This document shows positions 10,928-21,106 of a stretch of DNA of 64,000 nucleotides, piece by piece. The notes under the pieces were generated by a model, which made no database searches, was not told the origin of the DNA, and saw only the letters and a program-made list of their open reading frames with translations. Position numbers and translations under genes: made by a program. The DNA comes from Flaccisagitta enflata (Eukaryota > Chaetognatha > Sagittoidea > Aphragmophora): NCBI GenBank assembly GCA_965153355.1, contig OZ231127.1, forward strand, positions 56,792,001-56,856,000, in the 5' to 3' direction. Each line of letters starts with the position of its first letter. The first letter of the stretch is position 1.

Positions 10928-11115
10928 CGTGAGTGGCGAGTGGCAAGAGTGGCGAGTGGCGAGTGGCATTAGTGGCATGCTCTCTATAGAGTGGTAGGAG
11001 TGTTAACAGTGGCGAGTGGCGAGTGGCCGGGGGGGGGGGTTGTCAATCAGGGTAGAAAATATAATTTCAAACAGGCTAGCCACTTGCCACTCGCCACTCG
11101 CCACTCTTGCCACTC
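10928..11115. repeat. Inverted clusters of GAGTGGC repeats
   Basis: Four to six GAGTGGC(G/A)AGTGGC units at 10930-10975 and 11010-11028 are mirrored by CCACTCGCCACTCTTG units at 11080-11125, about 50 bp of other sequence apart, so the region can fold into a long hairpin. A run of at least nine G is at the centre of the left cluster's end. Confidence 0.75.
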
Positions 11116-11125
11116 TTGCCACTCT

Positions 11126-13100
11126 TGCCACTCGTTCAAAAGAGCCAGCCAAAGTTCAATTTGCTCCAAGAAGTTGGTGCCTCTAAAAATACTAATACTG
11201 TTTTCAGATTTATGGCGCAGTAAATGGCTAGGGGAATGGCATTAGCGCATTGTCTGGCGCATTTCTTAGCGCATTAGTGCATTTGCACCGGCAGAAAGGT
11301 GTAGATGAAGTAAATGATTCTTAGTTATGTGAAGGGGGAAACAGCTCCTTGTAACAGCTAACAGGTAGGGCAAGTAGCGCATTAACGCAAATGTCCATTA
11401 AAGTTTCTTTGTGTATTGTTTACCTTGTACCATTGATCCCCGGTTCCCTTTTGTTCGTACTCGGTAGAACATGATGTTGCAATACATTCATAACCGATGG
11501 CGTCTAAGGCGTCGAAAGACGCAACCGTTAGTTGGTCTTAAAGCGTTGAGTTGCCGTTGTTGTTGTTGTTTTGTTTGTATACCTGGGGAAATCACCGGCT
11601 GTTTTGAGCGTGAATTTTAATCGACCCACCATTTGGGCGGCGCCACTGTGTCATTTGGTCTCCCAAAATATCACTTCATCGTGATATCCTATGGCCTACC
11701 CTACCCACTACCTAACTTATTACGCATCGGGTTACTTTTGCTAAATTTTTTCATGAGAAAAACCCCAGTGTATCAATCAAAGATAGAAATCCAAGTGTTC
11801 TCATTTGGAGCCTCAAGCCTAAATGCACTTCTATTGAGAGTTGGACATTAGGTATCCCTTTTTTCCTGATGCTCCATTCAAAGTTATTTCCTATTCCGAT
11901 TCATTCAAAACGAAAATTTTCTCTTTCGAAATTGCTATCGGATGATATCTAAATGGTTCGTCAATAAATGCATATATGTGAATTGTTCATCTTAATGGCG
12001 AAAGAACAAATGGCCTTGGTAAGTTTGCCTGAAAAACACGGGTGAATTTCCAAATGACAGTCCGTTCATACATCTGTCCATCCATCCCTCCACCCCAGCC
12101 GTCTTAGACGATTTCAAGCCCAATCTATTGGAAATGCTAATAAACAACAGTGAAAATAGAACGGAACCTATCTCTTTACCGCGATTGAGCTACACTGATT
12201 TGATACAGAAAAGGCCCCGGTAAACCCTTTACTGACTATTTGCTACGTCATCACTCCTACTTTTCGATAAAAAAAGAGGCCGGATACGCAACCATTACAG
12301 TAGTAGTACAGTAGTAGTCATAGTTACTCCAAAATAACTACAGTACCTAAGGATCTACCTACAGACTGCAAATGCTCATGCGACATCTTTCCTTGTGGAA
12401 CTGCGCGCACGCCTTTGAGATAAAAAAGAACGCCGCATTGACAGTTGCGTCAGGCGCGGTAAGCGCTAGAAAAGGCGCGGCGCCATGACCAAGTGAAAGC
12501 GACAGCGTCAGCGGCAGCAACGGCGACCTCTTCAGCAGCAGCGGCACCACGATGGAGCAGCAGTTTTGCTCAAGGCCAAATTTGATCACGTGATTCGACT
12601 TCTTTTTTGCGTTCAATAAAAGAGAGTAAATCGAGACAACAAAGGAGGTAAAAAAAGATGTGATGATCAAAGCCACTGTTCATTTTGGGAAATGAACCTG
12701 ATTGATTTATTTTTTTGATTTATCAATAGTTGTTAATAAGGATTAACCTAGTCGCGTGGTTGGACAGGGGTATACAAAAGAAATATCAAATGCCACGTAC
12801 GATGAAAGGTCGGAAAGACGGTTGATTTGGCTGATGTATAGACCACACAGCAGCTAGTACTTAGACTAAAATGAACTTACTGTATTTCTTCTCTAGATCT
12901 CATCAGCGCCTTCTCCCTTACTAGCAATTGCCCCTCTTTTCTGATAAGAACAAGGCTATGAGATGGATCAACCATAACGTAGTCTAAGCAGTGCTTGAGA
13001 GCCCCGCGCTTCAAGGGGCCCCATTCCCATAAGAATAAAAGGTTTTTTGTTTCAAAGAAAAGTAGATCAAAATAGGATGATTGAGGGAATTTGCAACATA
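11126..13100. other. No gene recognised
   Basis: Mostly unique AT-rich sequence. 11215-11280 has five 'GCGCATT' phrases. 12400-12560 is GC-rich with short Ser/Gly/Asp frames that I could not support as exons (no consistent splice sites). 12298-12345 has a small 'CAGTAGTAGTA' repeat. Confidence 0.5.
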
Positions 13101-13104
13101 TATC

Positions 13105-13553
13105 TTTAGGCCCGTGATCACGACTCTAGAAGCCGCTATGTCGATGGGTCGGTTGGTCTGTTGGTCATGTAACATTTTTGAAAAATAGTTTAAATCTTCA
13201 TTTTAAAGGTACTTGAGGGTACTTTAGGATACTTTAAGGTGCTCAAGGGTGCTTCAGGGTACTGTAGTTTAGTGTAGGTACTTTTAGGTACTTTAAGGTA
13301 CTTTAGGTACCTAAGAGTACTTTAGGTACTTCAGGGTACTTTAGAGTACTCTGGGTACTAAAGGTACTTTACAATACTTTGGGGTTCTTTAGGGTACTAA
13401 AGGGTACTTTAGGTACTTTTGGTCCTTTAGGGTACTTAAGAGTACTTTAGGTACAAAGATAGGTATTTTCAGGTAGTCATTAGTAATTATGTAATTATCT
13501 TAATTACCTTTATTACCTTGGATACCACGCGACTAAGGTTTGTTTACCTTGTT
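13105..13553 (+). mobile_element. HFE-like element with internal GGTACTTTAG minisatellite
   Basis: A degenerate 5' end (GGCCCGTGATCACGACTCTA, 13108-13127) with GGTCGGTTGGTC is followed by about 290 bp of 9-10 bp units GGTACTTTAG (13203-13490) and by a 3' end with ACGCGACT (13527-13534) and CCTTGTT. It has the same plan as the copy at 21849-22228: HFE ends around a 10-bp array. Confidence 0.65.
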
Positions 13554-13589
13554 CTTTTTTTCTTTGACTATTTCTTTTCTCTCCTTTTT

Positions 13590-13840
13590 GGGCAGTGGCC
13601 CCAAAGGGCTGATATTCTCAAGGACACAGGGGGCAATTTCCATATGTATGTCCTTCTGTCTGTCTGTCTGTCTGTCCGTCTGTTCGTCTATCCCCCCCGG
13701 CCTCCTCAAGCCAGAAACCTCAATCCCTATTGAATAAAATGGAAAATTGACAAAAACTGAAAAAAATACAAAAATTCCTATTGAATGATATGCAAAATAG
13801 TCCTATAGGATATTGACCCTTTAGGGCCGCTGCCCTGCTC
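13590..13840. mobile_element. GCAGCGGCCCC inverted-repeat element
   Basis: GGGCAGTGGCCCCAAAGGG and 'ACACAGGGGGCAATTTCC' on the left are mirrored by CCCTTTAGGGCCGCTGCCC on the right. A (TGTC)n tract and a C run sit just inside the left end. The element at 62388-62877 is the best-preserved relative. Confidence 0.65.
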
Positions 13841-14100
13841 ACTATCAATTTTCACTTAATCACTCACAGCAGGGCATCAGATACCGCTGACCATATGCGA
13901 TCCTTGGATGACTTGTTTTCTTTCTTTTGTTCATTTTCTCATTCATTTTAGTCAGGCTTTCACCATCTATCCATCAATGCAATCCATACATCTGTCTGTC
14001 TGTACGTCAGGGAGGGCTGTAAGGATCTGGAAAGGCTGATTTAGTGGGTACAAATGAGTAAATTGACGAGGTCTTTTGTTTTACAGACTTTCTACGGGTT

Positions 14101-14367
14101 TTTAGTCGCTGGCTAAGTGACACTATAGGAGGGTGTGTCCCTTGGTCCGTCTGAATGTCCATCTGAATGTCCGTCTGAATGTCTGTCTGTAACGCGAAAT
14201 TTCATATGCCGCAAAAATTGACCTTATTTCTGATTTTTGAGCATAACAGCCCCTGCCCACCCAAAATACAGCTCCTGCCCACTGATTGACTGCCCCTGCA
14301 CCTCAGTATACTGTCCCTGCCAACCCGCCAGCGACTACTTATTGGCTGTGTATCCGGCCTTGTTTTT
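14101..14367 (+). mobile_element. HFE element, GTCGCTGGC subfamily
   Basis: The 5' motif AGTCGCTGGC (14104-14113), with the partial return arm AAGTGACA, pairs with the 3' motif GCCAGCGACT (14327-14336). Between them are TCCGTCTGAATG units and four CCCCTGCC-type boxes. The end is GGCTGTGTATCCGGCCTTGTTTTTA. Confidence 0.8.
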
Positions 14368-14457
14368 AGAGGGTTAGGGGTAGGGTTAGGGTTCGGGATG
14401 GGGTTGGGGGTGGTGTTAGCTAGGGCTGGTGTTAGGGCTAGGTGAGGGCTTGGTTTT
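14368..14457. repeat. Degenerate telomere-like GGGTTA repeat
   Basis: GGGTTAGGGGTAGGGTTAGGG followed by variants (GGGGTTGGGGG, GGTGTTAGGGC). It lies exactly between the HFE end and the next transposon's TA. It is too diverged and short to be a telomere. Confidence 0.7.
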
Positions 14458-14460
14458 ATA

Positions 14461-15005
14461 CAGGGTGTTTCATGCCACTCTGCCTCTGAAAATAGTTTTG
14501 TAAAATGATTCAAAGAGTACTTGAGCTCTGCTTTTTTATGTAAAAATTTTATGGGTCTGGGTCAAACATTTGAGCCACAACAACAATTTGAAGTGAAATG
14601 AGCATTTAGAGGAGAAGCTCTTTGAATATAATTCTGATTCTGATAGTTCTTCTTTGAGTTGCTCTCAATTCTAAACGACTTGAGTTACAGATGCCAGATT
14701 GGTCTCCAATCCAAGCTTATCGACTTTTCTTTTATTTAAAACGAATCTGTGGCTCAAGCTGTTTGGAAAGGAGACCAATTCAAAAAAAAAATTTCAGGAT
14801 TAAAAAAAGGGTATTTAAATTCAGCTGTGAATATTTATTTTACATCCTGATAATATGGCTAAATCATTTCACTTTGACCAATGAAATTTTCACACAGAAA
14901 AACGAAGTTCAAATGCTCTATAAATTTTTTTTCAGAATTATGTTTGCATTTTCATAAGCAGAATGGCATTGTTTCTTTATACCTAATGTGGCATGAAACA
15001 CCCTG
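14461..15005. mobile_element. 545-bp TA-flanked miniature transposon (CAGGGTGTTTCATG family)
   Basis: The ends CAGGGTGTTTCATGCCAC and its inverse lie between TA at 14459-14460 and 15006-15007. The end sequence resembles those common in mariner-type families. It is AT-rich with no transposase frame. Confidence 0.8.
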
Positions 15006-15497
15006 TACATCACAACCCAAACATGTGCGAAAAGCCTTGCGTTAAAACCTGAGAAAAACAGAAGATTTGAATTGTTTTAGAAATAAACGTCCAAAGCGAA
15101 AGGAGCTTTACATGGCTTTAAGGCAAGGGCCTCGCACTCCTACTGCCCAAGGCCCCTCGCCATGTTGACCTAGCTCAAAATTTATATCTCGTCGGGCCAC
15201 CTGGGACCTAGACCACCCAACTCACCAGGAAGTGTCATCTCTCCATCCCTGCGCACTATTAGAAAAAAGAGTATATTTTGTCAGTAGAGTTTGTGCTGCT
15301 TTGTTTTGAGAAAATGTTCATGCCATACTTTTTTCCCAGGTTCCGCTACTTGTTGATATTCTGATGCGCATGCGTTAAAGAGAACAAAAGGCTAACAGTG
15401 TTTATACCCCGATTATCTCAATTTCCACCTAATTCTAAGCCTTTACTCAAATTATGGGCTGCCTTACCCATTAAAGAAAGGCATTGTCCCTTTAATA
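15006..15497. other. No gene recognised
   Basis: Unique-looking sequence with no sustained frame and no inverted repeat that I could find. Confidence 0.5.
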
Positions 15498-15790
15498 CAG
15501 TAGATGTCGTCTATACTTGGAAATACGGGGGCCCTTATATCTTGAATACCATTTGTGCAAATGAAATGAAACAGTGTGTGTATTTTGTTTATGTCCTTTA
15601 GGGTTGACAATGGGGTATGGAAGCTCTGTGGATAGATAATTCTCTTGAATACACCAAATCAAATTCGCTCCACTTTAGCAGCTGCTGGAAATGGTTAACT
15701 CACTTAACTTCAAATTTGTTTTGATCAGTTTATGTAAAGGTTCAAGGCTTTAGTTTCAAATCACAGGCTGGTTTTGCAAATCAAGCAAAT
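15498..15790 (+). mobile_element. Partial TIR element (CAGTAGATGTCGTC family), copy 1
   Basis: It starts TA-CAGTAGATGTCGTCTA and matches the left part of copy 2 (16196-16485) along its length, including an eroded tRNA-like segment. It is broken at a TA by the element at 15792-16193, and its right end is absent. Confidence 0.7.
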
Positions 15791-15791
15791 A

Positions 15792-16193
15792 CACTCTTTT
15801 TTTATAAGAACCTAGTTTATAAGAACATCAAGGCTTCGAATGGCTCCAAAATTAAAAACATCTTAAGAACATACAAAGGCTTCATATCTTGAGAAAAAAA
15901 ATTTCACTTCAGGTAATATTAAAAAAAAATAAAAAAAACATTTGAATTTTAGTATAATTAATATGATATTTTATGATTTTTAAATAAAGACTTTAATGAT
16001 TAGCATTTGTTTTAATAGTGTTTAATAGAAATATTTTTACTATAATTGAATAATAGTATATCATAAAGTTTCCTATAGTTTATATTGTATTTAGAATTAA
16101 GAATGCTTCAAGAACGTTGAAGGCTTCATTTGGTCATGAAAATAAGAACATGAAGCCTTCAAAAAAAATGATGTTCTCATAAAAAAAAGAGTG
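15792..16193. mobile_element. 402-bp TA-flanked miniature element (CACTCTTTT family)
   Basis: The ends CACTCTTTTTTTATAAGAAC and its inverse lie between TA at 15790-15791 and 16194-16195. It is very AT-rich. It is a second copy of the family at 5174-5554. Confidence 0.75.
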
Positions 16194-16383
16194 TACAGTA
16201 GATGTTGTCTATACTTGAAAATACAGGGGGCCCTCATACCATAACTACCATTTATGCCAGTGAAATAAAACTGTGTGTGTATAATGCTTATGTCTTATAG
16301 GGTTGACGATGGGGTATGGCAGCTCTGTGGAAAGAAAATTCGTTTGAATATACTAAATCATATTAACTTCACTTGAACAGCTG

Positions 16384-16475
16384 TAGGAATTAGTCTAATG
16401 GTTAATTCACTTAACTTCAGATTTATAGCGAGCAGGTTATTTCTTTAAAGGTTCTAGGTTCGAATCCTGGGTTGG
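16384..16475 (+). ncRNA. tRNA-like (SINE-type) segment with A and B boxes, not a functional tRNA
   Basis: TAGTCTAATGG at 16391-16401 fits 9 of 11 A-box positions, and GGTTCGAATCC at 16457-16467 is a perfect B box inside a five-pair T arm (CTAGG/CCTGG). The acceptor strands do not pair and the A-to-B spacing is about 66 bp. The copy at 15670-15780 has lost the B box. It is probably a tRNA-derived module within the surrounding repeat. Confidence 0.4.
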
Positions 16476-16485
16476 TTTTGCAACT

Positions 16486-16943
16486 TGTGGGCTCTCAATA
16501 GAGTCCATCCTTTTACCTTCAATCATCAATCTCATTTGCATATTGCAGTCTCCTCTCTTATGATTAATACCCTTGTCCTCGCATGCTCAATTACTGTTAT
16601 TCTCCTTTCCCCTTTCTCTCCTATGTCCTACATGAGGTCAATCATGTTACATTGTCACGTTTCCTCTCCTATATCGTCTCATTGCAAAGTGATGTAGCTA
16701 CCTCTTAATGCATATCATGTATTTCACCCTGACTGCTGTTATATCCTTGGAACTGATGTAGATTCAACTGGTGAGGGAAGGGTAAGAAATATAACCCCTT
16801 CAAAAGGCTGCTCAGACTATACACACGCCTCTATCTATTAACTTGCGAGTTCATAGATGAAAGACTCAAGTATTCAGTTACGATCCGAGTCCCGGCTTAT
16901 AGTCACGGAAGAGCTAGCTAGCCAGCTAGTAGCGTTATCTACA
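16486..16943 (+). repeat. 5' LTR of the Ty3/gypsy element
   Basis: 458 bp, TGTGGGCTCT...TTATCTACA, the same length as the 3' LTR with no difference noticed. A 70-codon frame inside it occurs in both LTRs and is not a gene. Confidence 0.95.
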
Positions 16944-16944
16944 C

Positions 16945-16960
16945 TGGTGAGCCCGACTGA
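16945..16960 (+). promoter_or_regulatory. Primer binding site, tRNA-Trp-like
   Basis: TGGTGAGCCCGAC lies 1 base after the 5' LTR. It differs by one base from the first 13 bases complementary to a typical tryptophan tRNA 3' end (TGGTGACCCCGAC). The assignment is from memory of the CsRn1 group, not a search. Confidence 0.6.
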
Positions 16961-16989
16961 ACTATATTCCAACCTCAGTCCAGCCCCTA

Positions 16990-17226
16990 ATGAGGCGCGC
17001 CGATTGCGCTGCGCTGAAGGCTAAGCTGACTAATCTGGTTGAGTCAAAAGTCAGTCCCCGACAAGAGGCCGGTAAACCGGATATCTGTTCCAACCTGTCT
17101 GAGAGGTGGATCAGAAGAGAAGCTGGTAAACCAGAAATCTGTAACAACTTGTCTGAGAAGTTGTTCAGAAGAGAAGCCGGTGAACCGGAACAATTCAATG
17201 GCCAGCGCCACGCACTCACTCAGTGA
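16990..17226 (+). CDS. Leader open frame with 19-residue repeats, upstream of gag
   Basis: A 78-codon frame begins at ATG 16990 and contains a 57-bp unit repeated about 2.3 times, each with EAGKP(D/E)ICxNLSE. Several differences between units are third-position changes (GCC/GCT, CCG/CCA, CTG/TTG), which suggests translation. It ends 52 bp before the gag ATG in a different frame. It could be a short upstream frame or a detached N-terminus of Gag. No known function. Confidence 0.4.
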   Translation: MRRADCAALKAKLTNLVESKVSPRQEAGKPDICSNLSERWIRREAGKPEICNNLSEKLFRREAGEPEQFNGQRHALTQ

Positions 17227-17278
17227 ACTTCGTGGCACTTGCCCCGCTCTATAGGCGATCCCGCATTGATCTCGCCCA

Positions 17279-18340
17279 ATGAACAACCAAAGAACAACTA
17301 CACGTTCACAGTCAGAAGCTGATCCAAATCTACTAGCAGCACCATTAACATCATTCCGCAGACGCCGTTCTCCGACTCGAGATCAAAGACTTGCATCACC
17401 AAATCATTGTGAAGAAGAAGAGGGACTTATCTTCACATTCCCAGAAGCCGAAAACATGGGTGACCCAAACAACTCTGTTCAAGCTTTGACAGAGGCGCTA
17501 CAAGGCGTCAGAGTCTCCAGCCGAAAACCAGAACTCCCGGCCTTCGACCCCAAAAACGTCGACATCTGGTTGAAGCGCATTGACAACGCTTATCGACGAG
17601 CAGGCCTCACTGAGCCAAAGGACAAATTTGCTTTTATTGAAACAAAATTTTCGGTGGACGCCGACCCAAGAATTAACGAGTTTCTCTACGGCGAGGGGAC
17701 CGCGGACGAATGGACGGCTTTCGAGGCCTACCTCCGCGGTAGATACGGCCGAACAAAAGCTCAACAAGCAGCAGTCATTCTTGACGGTTTCCAAAGAGAC
17801 GGGAAATTACCATCGGAGATGTTTGCGGCCATCAAGGAAAAGATTGGCTTAATTACGGTGGATGACATTGTGAAAGAAATGGTCCTGAGAGAACTACCAA
17901 CAGATGTCAGACGGACCATCCACGACAAAGTCAAAGACGCAGATGGCGCCGAAACTGTTAAACTAGCTGACCAGTACTTTGACAGAAACGGAAAACCTAT
18001 CCACCAAGCCCCAAGCTTGCAAGTCAGCGCTATCAATGACGTCCCTGATCCCATCGATACTGACGGCGAAGACGAGGTCAACGCCATCAACCACCGTTTC
18101 CCAAAGGGCAACCGATGGACCCGTCCTCGAGAAGGCCAAAAGCCTATGAAGACAATAAAAACTGAAGCACCCAAATCGGCACCAAAGGTTGTGAAAGCAA
18201 ATCCAAACTACCCAGTCAAGAAAAGCTCCTGGGGACATTGGAAAGACCGCAGTTATCACCCCATTTGGGTTGTACATTTTCCCCCGCTGCCCGTTTGGCT
18301 TAAAAAACGCGGGACAAGACTTTCAAAGGCTGATGGATGA
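17279..18340 (+). CDS. gag: Gag-like polyprotein, C-terminus altered by deletion
   Basis: ATG at 17279. Residues about 60-250 form a retrotransposon Gag capsid-like region. A 'LPAFDPKNVDIWLKRI' opening is followed by K-x-K-F-A-F, a W-x-x-F-E-A-Y-L segment and an 'EMVLRELP' helix, as in Gags of the CsRn1/Kabuki kind. A basic tail follows (residues about 270-330). No CCHC zinc knuckle and no aspartic protease motif are found. From about codon 320 the frame leaves Gag and reads reverse-transcriptase DNA out of frame, marking an internal deletion junction near 18240-18255. Its role would be to form the particle that packages the element RNA. Confidence 0.8.
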   Translation: MNNQRTTTRSQSEADPNLLAAPLTSFRRRRSPTRDQRLASPNHCEEEEGLIFTFPEAENMGDPNNSVQALTEALQGVRVSSRKPELPAFDPKNVDIWLKRIDNAYRRAGLTEPKDKFAFIETKFSVDADPRINEFLYGEGTADEWTAFEAYLRGRYGRTKAQQAAVILDGFQRDGKLPSEMFAAIKEKIGLITVDDIVKEMVLRELPTDVRRTIHDKVKDADGAETVKLADQYFDRNGKPIHQAPSLQVSAINDVPDPIDTDGEDEVNAINHRFPKGNRWTRPREGQKPMKTIKTEAPKSAPKVVKANPNYPVKKSSWGHWKDRSYHPIWVVHFPPLPVWLKKRGTRLSKADG

Positions 18341-19772
18341 GGTCCTGGGTGACCTTCCATTTTGCTACGTGTATTTGGACGATATCCTTGTCTTCTCAAA
18401 CACACCAGAAGAGCACCTGGATCACTTAAGGCAGATTTTTGATCTCTTGTCTGCAAATGGGCTGGTTGTCAATCGGCCAAAGTGCATCCTTGGTGTGACA
18501 GAGCTAGACTTCCTTGGCTTCCGCGTCAATCAGGAGGGCGTCACTCCGCTGCCCGAGAAAGTTGAGGCGATAAGGGCCACTAAGGCACCAACCACTGTAA
18601 AGGAACTGCAACGTTTCAACGGCATGGTTGGCTACTACCGCAAACACATTCGCCATGCAGCCCATCATATGGACTTCCTGTTTGAAGCCCTGAAAGGGAA
18701 GCCCAAAAAGCTGAATTGGACACCAGAGTGTGAGAGCTCCTTCAAAGCAATCAAGGAAGCACTGGCCAATGCAGCAATGCTGCGCCATCCTCGTCCAAAC
18801 GCCGCCTTAGCCTTGACAACAGATGCATCAAACGTCGCCATGGGTGCTGTTCTGGAGCAAAGAGGTCCAAACGGTTGGGAACCTCTAGGGTTCTTCAGCG
18901 CTAGACTAAAAAACAACGAACGAAGGTGGCCGCCTTTTGACCGGGAACTCCTTGCAGCTTTTCGATCAATCCGTCACTTCCGTCATATGGTGGAGGGTCG
19001 ACGATTTACGCTGTACACCGATCATCAGTCACTTGTTCCTGCTCTCTCAAAAAAGACTGAGCCACACACGGCACGTCAAACCTACCAACTGTCTGGTATT
19101 GCCGAATACACGACTGACATAAGATACATCGAAGGCAAAGCCAATGTTGTGGCAGACACGTTGTCCCGCCCAAATGAAACAGAGGAACATGTGTTCTTGA
19201 TTGCGATGGTTGACGCAGGCATCACAACCCAGCTTGGTCCAGGCCACAAGGTTCACTTGACCAAAACAATCACAACGCCATCGTCAAGCATCAAGAAACC
19301 TATTCCGAGCGAAAAACTGGAGGATCTAAATCAATCAATCAACTCCATAGTCTCTCTGGGCATTGACTTTCAAGAGATGGCACGCGATCAGCCTCTAGAC
19401 CCGGATTTTACTCGCGTCTCACGCGATCCAAATTCTGGAATATCATTCCGAAAAGTTCCAATGGGTCCATACCACCTGCACGTAGATGTCTCCAATGGCC
19501 CGGCTCGTCCATTTGTTCCATTTACCTGGAGAAGACGCGTCTTTGATGCTATTCACGGCCTTGGTCACCCTGGCATTGAAAGAACAAGACAGATGATTTG
19601 CGAAAAATTTGTCTGGCCATCAATCCGCGCTGATACAGCAAAATGGTCTCGCGAATGTGTGCACTGTCAAAGAGCCAAGGTGCGACGTCACGTTGTCCCA
19701 GAAATTGGCGAATTCATTGTCCCAAACAGACGCTTTGCGCACCTACATGCACCTACATGCAGACCTCACTAA
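18255..19772 (+). pseudogene. pol: Pol fragment: C-terminal RT, RNase H, integrase zinc-binding region
   Basis: The frame enters reverse transcriptase after its N-terminal half, at 'ITPFGLYIFPRCPFG', and has the catalytic YLDD (18372-18383) and thumb. An RNase H follows ('TTDASNVAMGAV', 'LYTDHQSL', 'GKANVVADTLSR') and then the integrase HHCC finger (H-x-H near 19557-19569 and CVHC at about 19660-19670). The first ATG in frame is 18270. The protein normally copies RNA into DNA and inserts it; here the protease, fingers and first catalytic Asp of RT are absent. The frame ends at 19772 because the 10-mer ACCTACATGC is tandemly duplicated at 19741-19760, which shifts the reading frame just before the integrase catalytic core. 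Confidence 0.9.
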
Positions 19773-20560
19773 GATGCCAGAATCTAACGGATACTGCTAT
19801 CTGTTGACAATCATTGACCGGTTTACGCGATGGCCAACGGCAATCCCACTGAAGGACACCACAACAGAAACCGTCATCGACGCAATCACGCATGGCTGGA
19901 TAGCCTCATTTGGTGTCCCTAAAGCAATTACAACTGACCGTGGGTCACAATTTACTTCTGCATTGTGGAAGCAACTTTGCCACACATGGGGCATTGTGGC
20001 CCACCTTACAACGTCATACCATCCTGAGGCCAATGGCTTGGTGGAAAGATTCCACAGAAGACTCAAGGAATCACTCAAAGCCCAGTGTGGCGAGGACAGT
20101 ACAGAATGGTTTTGGCGCCTTCCAATGGCGCTCCTGGCCATACGAACTACTCTCAAACCTGATGTGGGTTCCTCCCCAGCAGAGTTGGTTTACGGCGAAG
20201 GTCTGGCAGTTCCAGGGGAATTGCTCCCAGATGTAACCTTCGTGGAAGAAGACTTGACACAGCAGCGCAAGCGCATGCTAGGAAACTTGCGTGTCGAAGT
20301 TGAACGCCTCCAGCCAACACCAACATCCACACATCGTCAACCGCATGTTTATTTACCTGACGACCTCAAGGATGCAACCCATGTTTTTGTAAGACGTGGG
20401 GGACATGGCCATCCTCCTCTTACATTGCCTTACGTAGGCCCCTTCAAGGTCGAATCTCGCACCGAGACTGGCTTCAACGTCCACCTACCAGGACGTGGAG
20501 TAGACGAAATAGCCTTAGCCCGCATCAAACCGGCATATGTGACACAAACAATGGAAATAG
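19761..20560 (+). pseudogene. pol: Integrase catalytic core and GPF domain, out of frame with upstream Pol
   Basis: After the 19741-19760 duplication a different frame carries the integrase core. It has the first Asp in 'LHADLTKMP', the second in 'TTDRGSQF', and the Glu in 'EANGLVERFH', the D,D-35-E triad of retroviral-type integrases. A GPF motif ('LPYVGPFKV') and the 'ARIKPAY' tail follow, as in Ty3/gypsy integrases with a GPY/F domain. The open frame runs from 19609 to 20955, but its part beyond about 20560 looks unnatural (Arg/Ser/Leu repeats), indicating a second frameshift. Confidence 0.9.
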
Positions 20561-21062
20561 CCAGCCCCCTTCACCGCAGTCTCCGCAGCCTCCGCAGCCT
20601 CAGCAGCCTCAGCAATCTCCGCAGGCTCCAGAGCCTCCTAGGCCAACCATGCAGTCTAGGAGAAATCGACGCAGGGGGGCGCCCCACATTGCTGATTTTA
20701 ACCAACGTCAACATCCTCAATCATTTAAGCGGGAACAACAGTCCAGTCCCATCGCAGAATCGTCATACTCTGAGCCAGTGGCTCCGGAGCCAGGCACTGA
20801 GGACCCCTATGATGGGCATACACCAGCGGACTCAAACCTCGCGCCCTGCCAGTGCGAACCTCCCGACAACCCTCAGGCGCCGTGTAACACGCCAGTGGCC
20901 ACTAGGCCAGGCACTAGCCTCAATGACAATTCAACTTCCCTACCTCAAACGGTGACACCTCATCCTCGTCCGGTGCAGCGCGTCGACTTAAACAGAAGAA
21001 TGGCAAGGCCAAATTATGGCCCCTCTCTCTCAGCCATCTTGAAAGCCCATCTCGACGTGTGA
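20550..21062 (+). pseudogene. Pro/Gln-rich C-terminal tail of Pol in a third frame
   Basis: The frame containing 20649 gives a Pro/Gln-rich run at 20562-20645 ('PQSPQPPQPQQ'). An Arg patch ('QSRRNRRRGAPHIADF') follows, then a hydrophilic tail ending at the TGA at 21060-21062. This fits the disordered tail after a GPF domain better than the overlapping frame does, so one base was probably lost near 20545-20560. No envelope-type frame (signal peptide or membrane segment) is seen before the 3' LTR. Confidence 0.6.
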
Positions 21063-21106
21063 AGACGTTTTTTCTCGCAGAGGTGCAACAAAACGTCTGG
21101 GGGGCG

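Noticed and set aside
14368-14457. A second true telomeric tract
   Set aside because: Only two perfect GGGTTA units; the rest is diverged, so origin from telomere repeat is uncertain.
16384-16475. Functional tRNA gene
   Set aside because: The T arm folds but the acceptor strands do not pair, and spacing between A and B boxes is too long.
16485-16697. 70-codon open frame, repeated exactly at 21106-21318
   Set aside because: It lies inside the LTRs; the repetition is explained by the two LTR copies.
21060-21106. Envelope gene before the 3' LTR
   Set aside because: The region between integrase and LTR reads as a hydrophilic Pro/Gln-rich tail; no signal peptide, membrane segment or glycoprotein-like frame is seen.
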